The translations under genes and the position numbers were made by a program. Shown here one piece after another: positions 7,600 to 16,188 of a stretch of 19,336 bases of DNA. Positions within the stretch are counted from its first letter, which is position 1, and each line of letters starts with the position of its first letter. Below the pieces are notes generated by a model. It did not search any database and was not told where the DNA came from. It worked only from the letters and a program-made list of their open reading frames with translations. Origin of the DNA: Micrococcaceae bacterium UBA6021 (lineage in GTDB: Bacteria; Actinomycetota; Actinomycetes; Actinomycetales; Micrococcaceae); contig DIZT01000149.1 in the NCBI GenBank assembly GCA_002427975.1, positions 19,496-38,831 of the forward strand. The letters are read 5' to 3'.

Positions 7600-8844
7600 G
7601 TGAGAAGAAAACCGATCGAACTGGCAGCCGTAGCAACCGCGGCAGTCCCCGGGCTGACCCCAACCGCCGTTAGCTCGGCTGCGGACGATCCCGCGGATTT
7701 CGACTCCGCACTGCTGCTGGATTCGGAAGGCAAGCGCTGGAGGGTCAGGTCCCCGCAGCATGCGGAAGCCAGTGCCCGGCTCGAGACAGAGTTCCTTGTC
7801 CTGCGGGCGTTCGCACCGGCCATCCGGGCCGAACTGCCCTTCCTGATGCCCACAGTGGCCGGCAGCGTCCGCCTGGGCAGCCTCAGCACTTTTGTCTACT
7901 CCCATCTGGCAGGCAGCACCCGCAGCGTGGAGGAACTCACCGCGGGTCCGGCCGCACTTGCCAGGGAAATCGGCACAGCCCTTGCGGCTATCCATGATCT
8001 TCCGCATTCCCTGGTCAGCAACGCCGACCTGCCCAGCTACACCCCCAACGAATTCCGCCAGCGGCGGCTGAACGAGCTCGACCAGGCGGCCACCACCGGA
8101 AAGATCCCGGCGTCACTGCTGCTCCGCTGGGAGCATGCCCTCGAAGACGTTTCCTTGTGGCGGTTCAACCCTTGCGTTGTCCACGGGGACCTCCACGAGG
8201 ACAACCTGCTTGTCGAAGGCAGCCGCGTCACGGCGGTAACGGGCTGGACGGACCTGCGGATCGGTGATCCGGCCGACGACTTCGCCTGGCTGGTCGCCTC
8301 CAACGAACAGGATTTTGTGGACGCAGTCCTCAGCAGTTACACGGGCAGCCGTCGCGACGCCCCGGACCAGCACCTGCTCCGGCGCGCCGCATTGTCTGCC
8401 GAGTTCGCGTTGGCGCAATACCTGGTCAAGGGCATTGCTGCCGGCGACGCCGGGATGGTCGCCGAAGCCGAAAGCATGCTGGAAACCCTCGCCGCCGACG
8501 TCGAAGAGCACGGCGGCCAGGCCATCAGCGTCGAGCCGCTGCCGGCCCCCACCGCACCGGCTGGCGGCGACGCCCAGTCTCCCGCAGCCCACTCCCCGGC
8601 AGCCCCCTCCCCCGCTGTGACTGTGGCCCCTGCTCCAGCGGTGACCGTCGTCCCCGTGCCCGTACTGTCAGTAGAACCGGTTCCGGCTGTGCCCGCGGTG
8701 GACGTCAGCCCTATCCCGGCTGAGCCCATTGGGTCTGAACCCGTCCCGGCCGACGAGGCACCGGCGGAGACACCGTCAGCAGCCCCGTCCGCCGATGACA
8801 CGTCCACCGCGTCCATCAGCATCGTCAACGTCCGGAAGCACTGA
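7600..8844 (+). CDS. Phosphotransferase-fold (APH/macrolide kinase-like) protein with altered metal site
   Basis: A 414-residue protein with the aminoglycoside/macrolide-phosphotransferase kinase fold. The catalytic loop H195-G-D197-L-H-E-D-N202 is intact (VVHGDLHEDNLLV). The following metal-binding motif, normally IDW before GDPA, reads T214-G215-W216-T-D218-L-R-I-G-D-P-A, so the expected Asp is Gly. From about residue 305 the chain becomes a Pro/Ala/Val-rich tail of some 110 residues with PVP- and VEPVPA-type repeats, probably disordered. The frame stays open upstream to 7264, but that part overlaps nudC antisense; the GTG at 7600 has a leaderless promoter and starts at the family-like RRKPIELAAVATAAV. 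The stop codon is 2 bp from the convergent adnB stop. The substrate is unknown. An antibiotic-resistance role should not be inferred: the gene sits in a core locus and the metal site is altered. Confidence 0.82.
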   Translation: MRRKPIELAAVATAAVPGLTPTAVSSAADDPADFDSALLLDSEGKRWRVRSPQHAEASARLETEFLVLRAFAPAIRAELPFLMPTVAGSVRLGSLSTFVYSHLAGSTRSVEELTAGPAALAREIGTALAAIHDLPHSLVSNADLPSYTPNEFRQRRLNELDQAATTGKIPASLLLRWEHALEDVSLWRFNPCVVHGDLHEDNLLVEGSRVTAVTGWTDLRIGDPADDFAWLVASNEQDFVDAVLSSYTGSRRDAPDQHLLRRAALSAEFALAQYLVKGIAAGDAGMVAEAESMLETLAADVEEHGGQAISVEPLPAPTAPAGGDAQSPAAHSPAAPSPAVTVAPAPAVTVVPVPVLSVEPVPAVPAVDVSPIPAEPIGSEPVPADEAPAETPSAAPSADDTSTASISIVNVRKH

Positions 8845-8846
8845 GT

Positions 8847-11800
8847 TCAGGCGCTGGCATCCAGGGCGCCGGCCACGATCTGTTCGAGCTCCTCAGCCGA
8901 GCCCAGATCGTGGGGCCGCACTACCTGGTTGTCCGCAACGTAGAAGAAAGCGGCCCTGACGTCCTCCACTGCCACCCCCTTAAGCCGGGCCCAGGCCAGC
9001 CGGTACGCGGCGAGCTGCACCGACTTGGCCCGCAGCTGCGCGGCGGACGGCCGGCGGCCGGTTTTCCAGTCCACTAGGTCCCACCGGCCGTCCGCGTCCA
9101 GGAAGACAGCGTCGATGCGTCCGCGGACCACAACATCGCCCACCCGCGTTTCCACCGGAACTTCGACAAATGCCGGTGACCGGTCGGCCCACTCCGAAGC
9201 TTTGAAGGTGGCCACCATGGTATTGAGGTCGTAGGCGGCGTCAATATGATCGTCGGAGCCCGGGGCCTCGCCGAGATCCAGCATGCCGGCCGCGCCGAAG
9301 TACTCTTCAACCCAGGCGTGGAACGCCGTCCCCTTACGTGCCGACATGCCGGGCTCTCGCGGAACGGGCCTCCGCAGCCGGCCGACTACGCCCGCCGGGT
9401 CCTCGCCAAGGTCCACCAGCGTGGACGCAGAGATATGGCCAGGCAGGTGCACGTCCTGCCCGCCCGCGCGTCTGGAACGCCGTTCCAGCAGCAAGGCAGC
9501 TTCCCTGGCCCAGCCCGCAGCATTGCCACGGAGTTTTCGACCGGACTCATCGGCAAGCGAAGACTCTTGTGCAGAGGCAGAGTCCCCAGGAAGCAAGGAC
9601 TCCAGGGCTGCCCGGACGCGTGCCGCGGCGCTCTCCATGGCCAACCGCCTGCCGGGAACAACCCGCAGGCGGTCACCGGTCCGCGGATCCACAGGGCCCT
9701 CCAAGGGGTCATACGGCCACCCGGCCACCTCAGTCCCGGTGGTCAACGGGCTCTCCTCGGGCAGGGAGGCTTCGTCCACAGAGGCCGGATGCACCGTGGC
9801 GGCACCCGTTGCCTCGCCGTCCGCCGGGGCACTGTTGGGGCCGGACCCGACCAGCTGTTCGAGTTCCGCGAGGAACGGTGACATCTCGGCACGGCCTGCC
9901 CTGGAGCCGACCCACGCTGCGCTGGAGACCCAGAGGACGTGTTTGGCCCTGGTGTAGGCCACGTACGCGAGGCGGCGTTCCTCCCCCTCCCCGTGAACCT
10001 GTACGGCTGACTTGAAGTCCTTCTCGGCGTCCAGCCAGCCCTTCTGGTCCGGCTGGTCAGTATCCCATTGGGGCAGGTCCGTTCGGTCCCCCCGCAGCGG
10101 CCAGGGCAGGGCCGACGCGCCGCTGCTCCAGCGGGAGTCCTTGTTGCTGGGGAAGGCACCTGCGTTGAGGCCGGGGACAAAGACGACGTCCCATTCCAGG
10201 CCTTTAGATGCATGGACGGTAAGCAGCTGCACAGCTTCCCGGTTGATGTCCGACGGCGGCGCTTCGAGGCCGTTTTCCTCAGCCGCCGCAGCTTCGAGCC
10301 AGGCAAGGAACGCGAGGATGTCCACCCGGTGCGAGGTCCGGAGGAAACCGGCCGCCGCGTCCTGAAAGGCATCCAGGTTCCGGCGGGCCTGGTGGATGCT
10401 GGTTCCGGGACGCGCTGCCACTTCGATGTCGAGCAACATGGCGCGTTCCACTTCGCCGAGCAGAGTGGTCAGGTCGTCGCCAAGGTAGCCGCGCAGCTGC
10501 CTGAGCTCCGCCGAGAGCCTGCCAAGACGCTGGCGCGCCGTTTCGGTCAACGTCCGGCCGTGGGAGGAGGCCCAGTCTTCGCGTGGCAGCCAGTCCAGCG
10601 CTTCGACCAGGCTTGCACCGTCAGTCAGGTCGCTTTCGATGACCGTCTCTTCGGGCGCATCTGCGGCCCCGTCCTCCGACGAGGCAGTGGTGGACGGCCG
10701 GCCACGTCGGCGGGCGAGCTGGCTTGACCAGTCGCGGAACGCCATGAGGTCCGCCGGACCGATCCGCCACCGCGCACCGGCCAGGAGACGCATCAGGGAG
10801 TCCGAGCGTCCGGGATCAGCTAGCACCCGGAGAGTGGCCACCAGGTCCACGATTTCGGGGGTGTCGAGCAGCCCGCCGAGCCCCACGATTTCGTACGCGA
10901 TTCCGCGCGCCTCGAACTCCCGCCGGATGGTTTCCATCTGGGCGCGGCGCCGGCACAGGACGGCCAGTGCAGGCGGCACCGGTGTGCCATCGGCCTCACG
11001 TTCAAAGTCGGTGACCCGGTACTTCAGGACGTCCGCGGCCAGGGCTGCGGCTTCGTCGATGTCTGTGCCGAAGCGGCCCAGCACCACCTGTCCCTCCACC
11101 GCGAAAGGACTGGGCTGCAGCGCGGGCACGTCCGCTGCCGCCGTGGACGCGCCCGCGGCATCGGCGCCCAAAGCCATCGCGCATGCCGCGGTGGTGGCCG
11201 CAGGGGCGCTGCCGGCAGGGGCTTTCTGCGCCTCCGCGCGCCCCAGTGCCTCCGACATAATATTGGCTGCGGAGAGGATGGCACGGCCGTTGCGCCACGC
11301 CGTCGTGAGGTACGACGTGGGGGCCAATTCGTAGCGGGCCTGCCCGTCCGCCCCGTCCACGCGGACGGGGAACTCGCGGACGAAGTGGAAGAGCTGACCC
11401 GCGGAGGCCCCCCGGAAACCGTAAATCGACTGGTTGGGGTCCCCTACTGCGGTGACGGCGTGTCCGTCGCCGAAGAGCCGTGAAAACAGAACAAGCTGGG
11501 CGTAGGACGTGTCCTGGAATTCGTCCAGGAGCACCACTTTGTACCGCTGGCGTTCCATGTCCGCGGCCAGCGGGATCTCCCTGGCCACACGGGCCGCAAG
11601 GGCCACGAGGTCACCGAAGTCCAGCGCTCCCCGCGACCTCTTTGCCGCGGCGTAACGGCCCACCATGTCAGCCACGCTGGCCCTGGTGCGCAGCATCGAG
11701 GCCAGTTCACCCGCGGCCTGCGGGGCGTTCTTCTGCGCGCCGGCCACATAGGGACGCTCTTCGAATTCAGCCAGCCGCGCCATCAGCCAGGCCTCGACGT

Positions 11801-12401
11801 CGGCCGGTTCCTGCAGGTGCTCTGCGCATTCCCCCGCGAGCTGGATGACTGCCTTGACCAGGGTGGACTTGGCTGCCTTGAAGTGGCTGTAGTCGCCGTC
11901 GAACGCTTCCACCACTTCGCTGGCCAGCTGCCAGGCCTGGGCCCCGCCGAGCAGCACAACGTCGCGTTCCACACCGAGCCGCAGCCCGTAATCCGAAACG
12001 ATGCCGCTGGCGAACGAGTGATAGGTGGACACCTTGGGCTCAAGGGCGTCGCTGCTGAGCAGCCCCTCGGGGAACACTTCATGCCGCGCGTCCTGGGCCG
12101 CGATCCGCTGCAGGGCGGCCAGCTTGGCCCGGATCCGGGTGGCCAGCTCGCCGGCAGCCTTCCTGGTGAACGTGACGCCCAGGACTTCCTCAGGCCTGAC
12201 CCAGCCGTTCGCAACGAGCCAGACGACGCGGTCGGCCATGGTGGCGGTCTTGCCGGAGCCCGCACCCGCAATCACCAGCCGGGGCGCCAGGGGTGAGGAA
12301 ATGATGGCGGACTGTTCCGGCGTCGGGGTGTTCTTTTCGCCCAACAGGCCGGACAGCTGCTCGGGGCTGAACAGGGGCTCGGGAGCCTGGGGCTGGCTCA
12401 T
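8847..12401 (-). CDS. adnB: AdnB-type helicase-nuclease subunit
   Basis: Second subunit of the AdnAB motor-nuclease that resects double-strand breaks for recombination. The 1,184-residue product is slightly longer than mycobacterial AdnB (about 1,100). The SF1 motor is complete: Walker A GAGSGKT (46-52), Walker B LLDEFQDTS (about 290-297), GDPNQSIYGFRGAS, HASKGLEWD and motif VI YVAYTRAKH (about 813). The C-terminal RecB-like nuclease keeps His in GTAFHAWVEEYF (about 1027), Asp in RGRIDAVF (about 1097), Asp and Lys in DWKTGRR (about 1110) and QLAAY (about 1129). An Ala-rich low-complexity insert covers about 388-430, with shorter Ala/Ser-rich inserts elsewhere. The ATG overlaps the adnA stop (ATGA, 12398-12401) and has an AGG ribosome site 9 nt upstream. 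By analogy with mycobacteria, this is the subunit whose motor drives the complex. Confidence 0.93.
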   Translation of the reverse strand: MSQPQAPEPLFSPEQLSGLLGEKNTPTPEQSAIISSPLAPRLVIAGAGSGKTATMADRVVWLVANGWVRPEEVLGVTFTRKAAGELATRIRAKLAALQRIAAQDARHEVFPEGLLSSDALEPKVSTYHSFASGIVSDYGLRLGVERDVVLLGGAQAWQLASEVVEAFDGDYSHFKAAKSTLVKAVIQLAGECAEHLQEPADVEAWLMARLAEFEERPYVAGAQKNAPQAAGELASMLRTRASVADMVGRYAAAKRSRGALDFGDLVALAARVAREIPLAADMERQRYKVVLLDEFQDTSYAQLVLFSRLFGDGHAVTAVGDPNQSIYGFRGASAGQLFHFVREFPVRVDGADGQARYELAPTSYLTTAWRNGRAILSAANIMSEALGRAEAQKAPAGSAPAATTAACAMALGADAAGASTAAADVPALQPSPFAVEGQVVLGRFGTDIDEAAALAADVLKYRVTDFEREADGTPVPPALAVLCRRRAQMETIRREFEARGIAYEIVGLGGLLDTPEIVDLVATLRVLADPGRSDSLMRLLAGARWRIGPADLMAFRDWSSQLARRRGRPSTTASSEDGAADAPEETVIESDLTDGASLVEALDWLPREDWASSHGRTLTETARQRLGRLSAELRQLRGYLGDDLTTLLGEVERAMLLDIEVAARPGTSIHQARRNLDAFQDAAAGFLRTSHRVDILAFLAWLEAAAAEENGLEAPPSDINREAVQLLTVHASKGLEWDVVFVPGLNAGAFPSNKDSRWSSGASALPWPLRGDRTDLPQWDTDQPDQKGWLDAEKDFKSAVQVHGEGEERRLAYVAYTRAKHVLWVSSAAWVGSRAGRAEMSPFLAELEQLVGSGPNSAPADGEATGAATVHPASVDEASLPEESPLTTGTEVAGWPYDPLEGPVDPRTGDRLRVVPGRRLAMESAAARVRAALESLLPGDSASAQESSLADESGRKLRGNAAGWAREAALLLERRSRRAGGQDVHLPGHISASTLVDLGEDPAGVVGRLRRPVPREPGMSARKGTAFHAWVEEYFGAAGMLDLGEAPGSDDHIDAAYDLNTMVATFKASEWADRSPAFVEVPVETRVGDVVVRGRIDAVFLDADGRWDLVDWKTGRRPSAAQLRAKSVQLAAYRLAWARLKGVAVEDVRAAFFYVADNQVVRPHDLGSAEELEQIVAGALDASA

Positions 12402-15400
12402 TCGGTGACCTGCTTTCCGCGGACACAGAGCGGACAGACTTCCGGGAGGCGGCAGCCATGGCCGCCGTGGCTGCTTTTTGCCGGGTCATGCCTGGCTTCG
12501 AAGCTGTTGCCGGCCATCACCGCGGCCGCATCCGTGACCATGTCCAGCGCCCAGTTCTCCCGGGGCTCCAAAGGCTCCTGTTGCTGGACGCCGGGGCTCT
12601 TGGTCGTTGTACCGAGCTGGGCCAGGACAGCGCCACCGGGGACCTGCGAGCCGGACGACCCGGGTACCTCAGCGAACCCGCCTGCAAGGACCGCTGCCTG
12701 GTAGGCCCCCAGCTGGGGATGGCGGGACAGCTCTGTCTTACCCGGCTGCCGCTTTCCTGTCTTGAGGTCCACAATAACCAGCCTTCCTTCGGCGTCGATC
12801 TCCAGCCTGTCTACCTGGCCCCGGAGGACGGCTGCCCGCGCATCGCCGCCCTGGGCATCGCCCGAGTCCGTCGGCGCCGCCGGAACGTCCGGCAGGCGGA
12901 CCTCAAAGTCCTGCTCGACGCCCAGCAGGCTCCGGCCCTCGCTGCGCATCACCAGGACGTACTGGGCGAGCTTGCGCACCATTGTTTCGGCGCGCTGGAA
13001 GTCGAGTTTGCCTTCCCAGTTGTCCTTCATCCCCAAGGTTGGCCAGCGTCGGATGAGTTCGGCGACGTACTCACCCCCGGAGGCTTCGGGCAGGTCCTGC
13101 GCGATGGCGTGGACCAGGGTGCCCAGGCTCCTGGCGAAATCGGTGGCGGCCTCGCCTCCGGCGGCCTGCACGAACCAGTCGAGCGGTGATTTCTGCACGG
13201 ATTCCACCTTTGACGGCGAGACGTAAACGGTCCCGCCGGGCGGGACAACCGGATCCGAGGTCGTCAAGGGAGACAGGCCCCACCAGCTGTCCGGGTGGGC
13301 TCCGGGGACAGGCGGTTCCGTGGCGGCAAGTCCGGCCAGGACCCTGGTGGCCTCGGCCGCCTCCGGCTCATACCTGGCATCCAGCTGCGCGTATTGCCGC
13401 AGTTCCGCCACCAGGGCACGCAGGGTCATGGGCCGTTCCACCGGTGTGAAGCCCCGCCCCTCGGCACCTGGCTCAAGGGGCGCCACATAGTCCAGGAAGG
13501 ACGACGGCTGGTCATCCTCGGACGAAACAGCGGTGCAGATCAGGATCTCGCAGGCCCTGGAAACGGCCGTGGAGAAGCTCCGGAGTTCGTCATAGCGGAT
13601 CTCCCGCAGCCGGCTCAGCGGGTCCAGCTGCAATGCGTAGCTAACGCCGTGTTCGACGGCGTCAGCGTACAGGCTGCTGCCCAGAAGCTCACCGCGGAGC
13701 CGGGTGTTGGGCCAGACACCTTCCTGCAGCCCCGCCACAATGACCACGGGCCACTGCCGCCCGGCAGCACTGGCCGGGGTCATCAGTTCGACGGCGTCGT
13801 CCACCTGGGCCCGCGCGGCCAGCGTGTCCATGGGCAGCTCCTGGTTCAGGAGGTACTCGAGGAACTGCTCCGGCCCGGCGCCCGGCATCTGGTCCACATA
13901 GCGCTCGGCCGTGTGGAAGAGTGCCATCATCGCATCAAGGTCCCGGTCGGCGCGGGCTCCGTGGGAACCGCCGGTGAGGGCAGATTCGGTCCACGCGTTG
14001 GCCAGTCCGGTGGAATGCCACAGGGCCCAGAGTACGGTCTCGGCATTGGCGCCGGGCTCGGCAGCGGCGCTCCGCCCGGCCTGGATCATCCGGGCGGTCC
14101 GGCGCGCGGAACGGCCTTCCAGGCCCAGCGTCCCCAAAGCACCGGGTTCCAACAGTGCTTCAACCAGCAGGGCGTCGCTGGTCCGGCCGCCGCCGCCCTG
14201 CAGTTCCTCCCGCCTGAGCGACTGCCGGAGCCGGCGCAGTTCAATGGATGTGGCGCCCCCGATGCGTGACGTCAGCAGTGCGACGGCGGTCTCCGGGGTC
14301 AGCAGCCCGGGGTCCAGCGCTATGGCATAAGCGTCCAGCAGCGGGCGCACGGCCACTTCATCGCGGACCGCGGACTCGGCCACCGGAACCCGTACCGGGA
14401 TCCCCTGGCCCGTGAGGTAGCGCTGCAGCTCACTGAGCTGTCCGCCGTTACGCACGATCACGGCGATCTCTGCCAGGTCGCGGCCATGGTTGACGTGCTG
14501 GTCCAGGATGCGCTGGGCAACGTACCGCAGTTCGTGGACCGGGGACGGTACCAGGTGTGCTTCCACCGTGCCGGCGGATTTCGGTTGGGGTTCGACGACG
14601 GCGGTGGACCCGTCCGCGGTTCCGGCCGTTGGCCCGGGCTGCTTGAGCCGCCTTGCCAGCTGGCCGCCCGCGCGCTGCGAGATCCGGCCCGCGACGCCAA
14701 GCCAGGCCTCAGCGATGGCAGGGGCGTGCCGATGCGTATGCCAAAGCGGCCGCTCGATCACGCCGGCTTCCGTCGACAGCAGGCGCGGCAGTTCCGCGAC
14801 GAGGTCGGGCCTGGCCCCGCGGAAGCCCTGCACAACGGTGTCCGGGGAGAAAGCGACGTAGCAGTCCTTGCCCGCAGCGATGTCGGCGAGCAGTTCGAAA
14901 ACGGCTGGGTTTGCCTCCTGGACATCGTCCACCAGCACCAGCTGGAGACGATCCCGTTCCGCGGCCAGGAAGTCAGGCGCATCCTGGAAGATCTGCCGTG
15001 CCGTGGTGATGATGCCGGCGGGGTCGAAAGCCTCCGGCATACGCAGGTCCAGGACGTCCCGGTACTCCGCGTATAGGGCCGCCACGGCGATCCAGTCCGG
15101 CCGGCCGCACTGATGGCCCAGCTCCTCAAGGTCGCCGGCAGTCCGGCCGGATTCGATGATCCGGTCGAAGAGTTGCCGTACCTCGTGGCGGAAGCCCCGC
15201 GTCTCCAGAGCCGCTTCCAGGTCCTCAGGCCACGGCAGTTCCAGGCCCGGCATCCGGTGGCCCGCCAACAGTTCCCTGATGATGAGGTCCTGCTCCGGCC
15301 CGGACAGGAGGCGTGGCGCCCGTGGAAGCGGAAGGATTCCCTCCGCCTTGGCCCGGCGGATCAGGTCAAACGCATAGGCTGCCCAGGTCCGGGCCGGCGT

Positions 15401-15769
15401 GGTGCTCAGGCTCCTGTCGAGCCGTGCTGTGAACCGGTCGCGGAGTGAGTCGGCGGCGAGGCGTCCGGGGGCCAGGATGAGGACGCGCTCCGGGTCCACG
15501 CCGTCCTGCAAGGCACGGCGGACGGCAGCTTCGATCAGGACCGTTGATTTGCCGGTTCCCGGCGCGCCCGGAACCAGGACGGGCCCGGAACCGTGCGGCA
15601 CCTCGACGGCGCCCCGCTGGTCGGCGGACAACGCCGGAACATCGGCGTGCAGCTGCCGTGGCGGAAGGAGGCGAAGGCCCGTTCCGCCGGAGCGTCCGGC
15701 CGCGGATGCGGGTCTGGCTGACGTGCTGACGGACTCGGCGGGGTCAACATCGGGGATTGTTACGGTCAC
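12398..15769 (-). CDS. adnA: AdnA-type helicase-nuclease subunit
   Basis: First subunit of AdnAB, 1,123 residues. Walker A is GAPGTGKST (68-76). Walker B is V-D281-D282-V-Q-E, with Asp where active SF1 motors have the catalytic Glu, and motif VI is relaxed (FSTAVSRAC, Arg738 kept). This fits the weak AdnA motor known from mycobacteria. The C-terminal RecB-like nuclease is complete: H887 in GTLVH, D987 in GQVDRLE, D1001 and K1003 in VDLKTGK, Q1019 and Y1023 in QLGAY. AdnA carries an iron-sulfur subdomain in the mycobacterial structures. Here the C-terminal cysteines are present (C1106, C1112, C1115), but the expected Cys before the nuclease domain is Ser861 in VQKSPLDWF. The GTG start overlaps the stop of the alkyltransferase-like gene (GTGA, 15766-15769), and the stop overlaps the adnB start. 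The assignment is firm from the fold, position and pairing with adnB. Confidence 0.92.
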   Translation of the reverse strand: MTVTIPDVDPAESVSTSARPASAAGRSGGTGLRLLPPRQLHADVPALSADQRGAVEVPHGSGPVLVPGAPGTGKSTVLIEAAVRRALQDGVDPERVLILAPGRLAADSLRDRFTARLDRSLSTTPARTWAAYAFDLIRRAKAEGILPLPRAPRLLSGPEQDLIIRELLAGHRMPGLELPWPEDLEAALETRGFRHEVRQLFDRIIESGRTAGDLEELGHQCGRPDWIAVAALYAEYRDVLDLRMPEAFDPAGIITTARQIFQDAPDFLAAERDRLQLVLVDDVQEANPAVFELLADIAAGKDCYVAFSPDTVVQGFRGARPDLVAELPRLLSTEAGVIERPLWHTHRHAPAIAEAWLGVAGRISQRAGGQLARRLKQPGPTAGTADGSTAVVEPQPKSAGTVEAHLVPSPVHELRYVAQRILDQHVNHGRDLAEIAVIVRNGGQLSELQRYLTGQGIPVRVPVAESAVRDEVAVRPLLDAYAIALDPGLLTPETAVALLTSRIGGATSIELRRLRQSLRREELQGGGGRTSDALLVEALLEPGALGTLGLEGRSARRTARMIQAGRSAAAEPGANAETVLWALWHSTGLANAWTESALTGGSHGARADRDLDAMMALFHTAERYVDQMPGAGPEQFLEYLLNQELPMDTLAARAQVDDAVELMTPASAAGRQWPVVIVAGLQEGVWPNTRLRGELLGSSLYADAVEHGVSYALQLDPLSRLREIRYDELRSFSTAVSRACEILICTAVSSEDDQPSSFLDYVAPLEPGAEGRGFTPVERPMTLRALVAELRQYAQLDARYEPEAAEATRVLAGLAATEPPVPGAHPDSWWGLSPLTTSDPVVPPGGTVYVSPSKVESVQKSPLDWFVQAAGGEAATDFARSLGTLVHAIAQDLPEASGGEYVAELIRRWPTLGMKDNWEGKLDFQRAETMVRKLAQYVLVMRSEGRSLLGVEQDFEVRLPDVPAAPTDSGDAQGGDARAAVLRGQVDRLEIDAEGRLVIVDLKTGKRQPGKTELSRHPQLGAYQAAVLAGGFAEVPGSSGSQVPGGAVLAQLGTTTKSPGVQQQEPLEPRENWALDMVTDAAAVMAGNSFEARHDPAKSSHGGHGCRLPEVCPLCVRGKQVTE

Positions 15770-16182
15770 ACAGACATTTCATCATCAGCCACCGACAATC
15801 TATGCAGCCGCCGCTCCAACTGCTCCGCAATGGCGTCGATCCGGTCGAAGTCGTCCTCGCCCGGCGCCCAGCGCGCTGCCATCAGGTCCACCCGCCACTT
15901 ACCTTCGCCGGTGCGCAGGAAAGCATCGTGGTTACCGAGCAGCGGCGTCCCTTCCAGCAGGTAGTGGCGGAGCGCTTCGGCCTCATGGCCTTCCGGACCG
16001 TGGCCGCTTGCCTTCAGGATGCGCCACCACGGAACCTGGCTGCCATAGTGGCTCATGGCGTGGCCCACCTGCCGGGGGCCGCCGGACCCCAGCAGCTCGG
16101 CCACATCGCCGTAGGCCAGGGCGGTTCCGGGCGGGACCAGCTCAACCAGCGCGAGCACCGCCTCAATGTACTCAGTCCGCAT
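15766..16182 (-). CDS. Alkyltransferase-like protein (MGMT fold, PWWR in place of PCHR)
   Basis: A 138-residue protein with the DNA-binding domain of O6-methylguanine-DNA methyltransferases. The Arg-finger segment R37-Q-V-G-H-A-M and Tyr24-Gly are present, but the acceptor motif PCHR reads P51-W52-W53-R54. With Trp replacing the reactive Cys it cannot transfer alkyl groups. Alkyltransferase-like (ATL) proteins of this kind bind O6-alkylguanine and hand the lesion to nucleotide excision repair. The C-terminal 40 residues form a basic/acidic helical extension (DRIDAIAEQLERRL). It is the first gene of a coupled unit with adnA and adnB. The ATG has a TAATCT -10 ending 6 nt upstream and no Shine-Dalgarno, so it is probably leaderless. 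Counterpart of the MGMT-like gene (Rv3204) near adnA in M. tuberculosis. The call is firm; the handover to excision repair here is inferred from the family. Confidence 0.9.
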   Translation of the reverse strand: MRTEYIEAVLALVELVPPGTALAYGDVAELLGSGGPRQVGHAMSHYGSQVPWWRILKASGHGPEGHEAEALRHYLLEGTPLLGNHDAFLRTGEGKWRVDLMAARWAPGEDDFDRIDAIAEQLERRLHRLSVADDEMSV

Positions 16183-16188
16183 GCATCA

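Noticed and set aside
7600..8844. Aminoglycoside or macrolide resistance gene
   Set aside because: Only the kinase fold supports it. The metal-binding Asp is missing and the gene sits in a conserved core locus without mobile-element traces.
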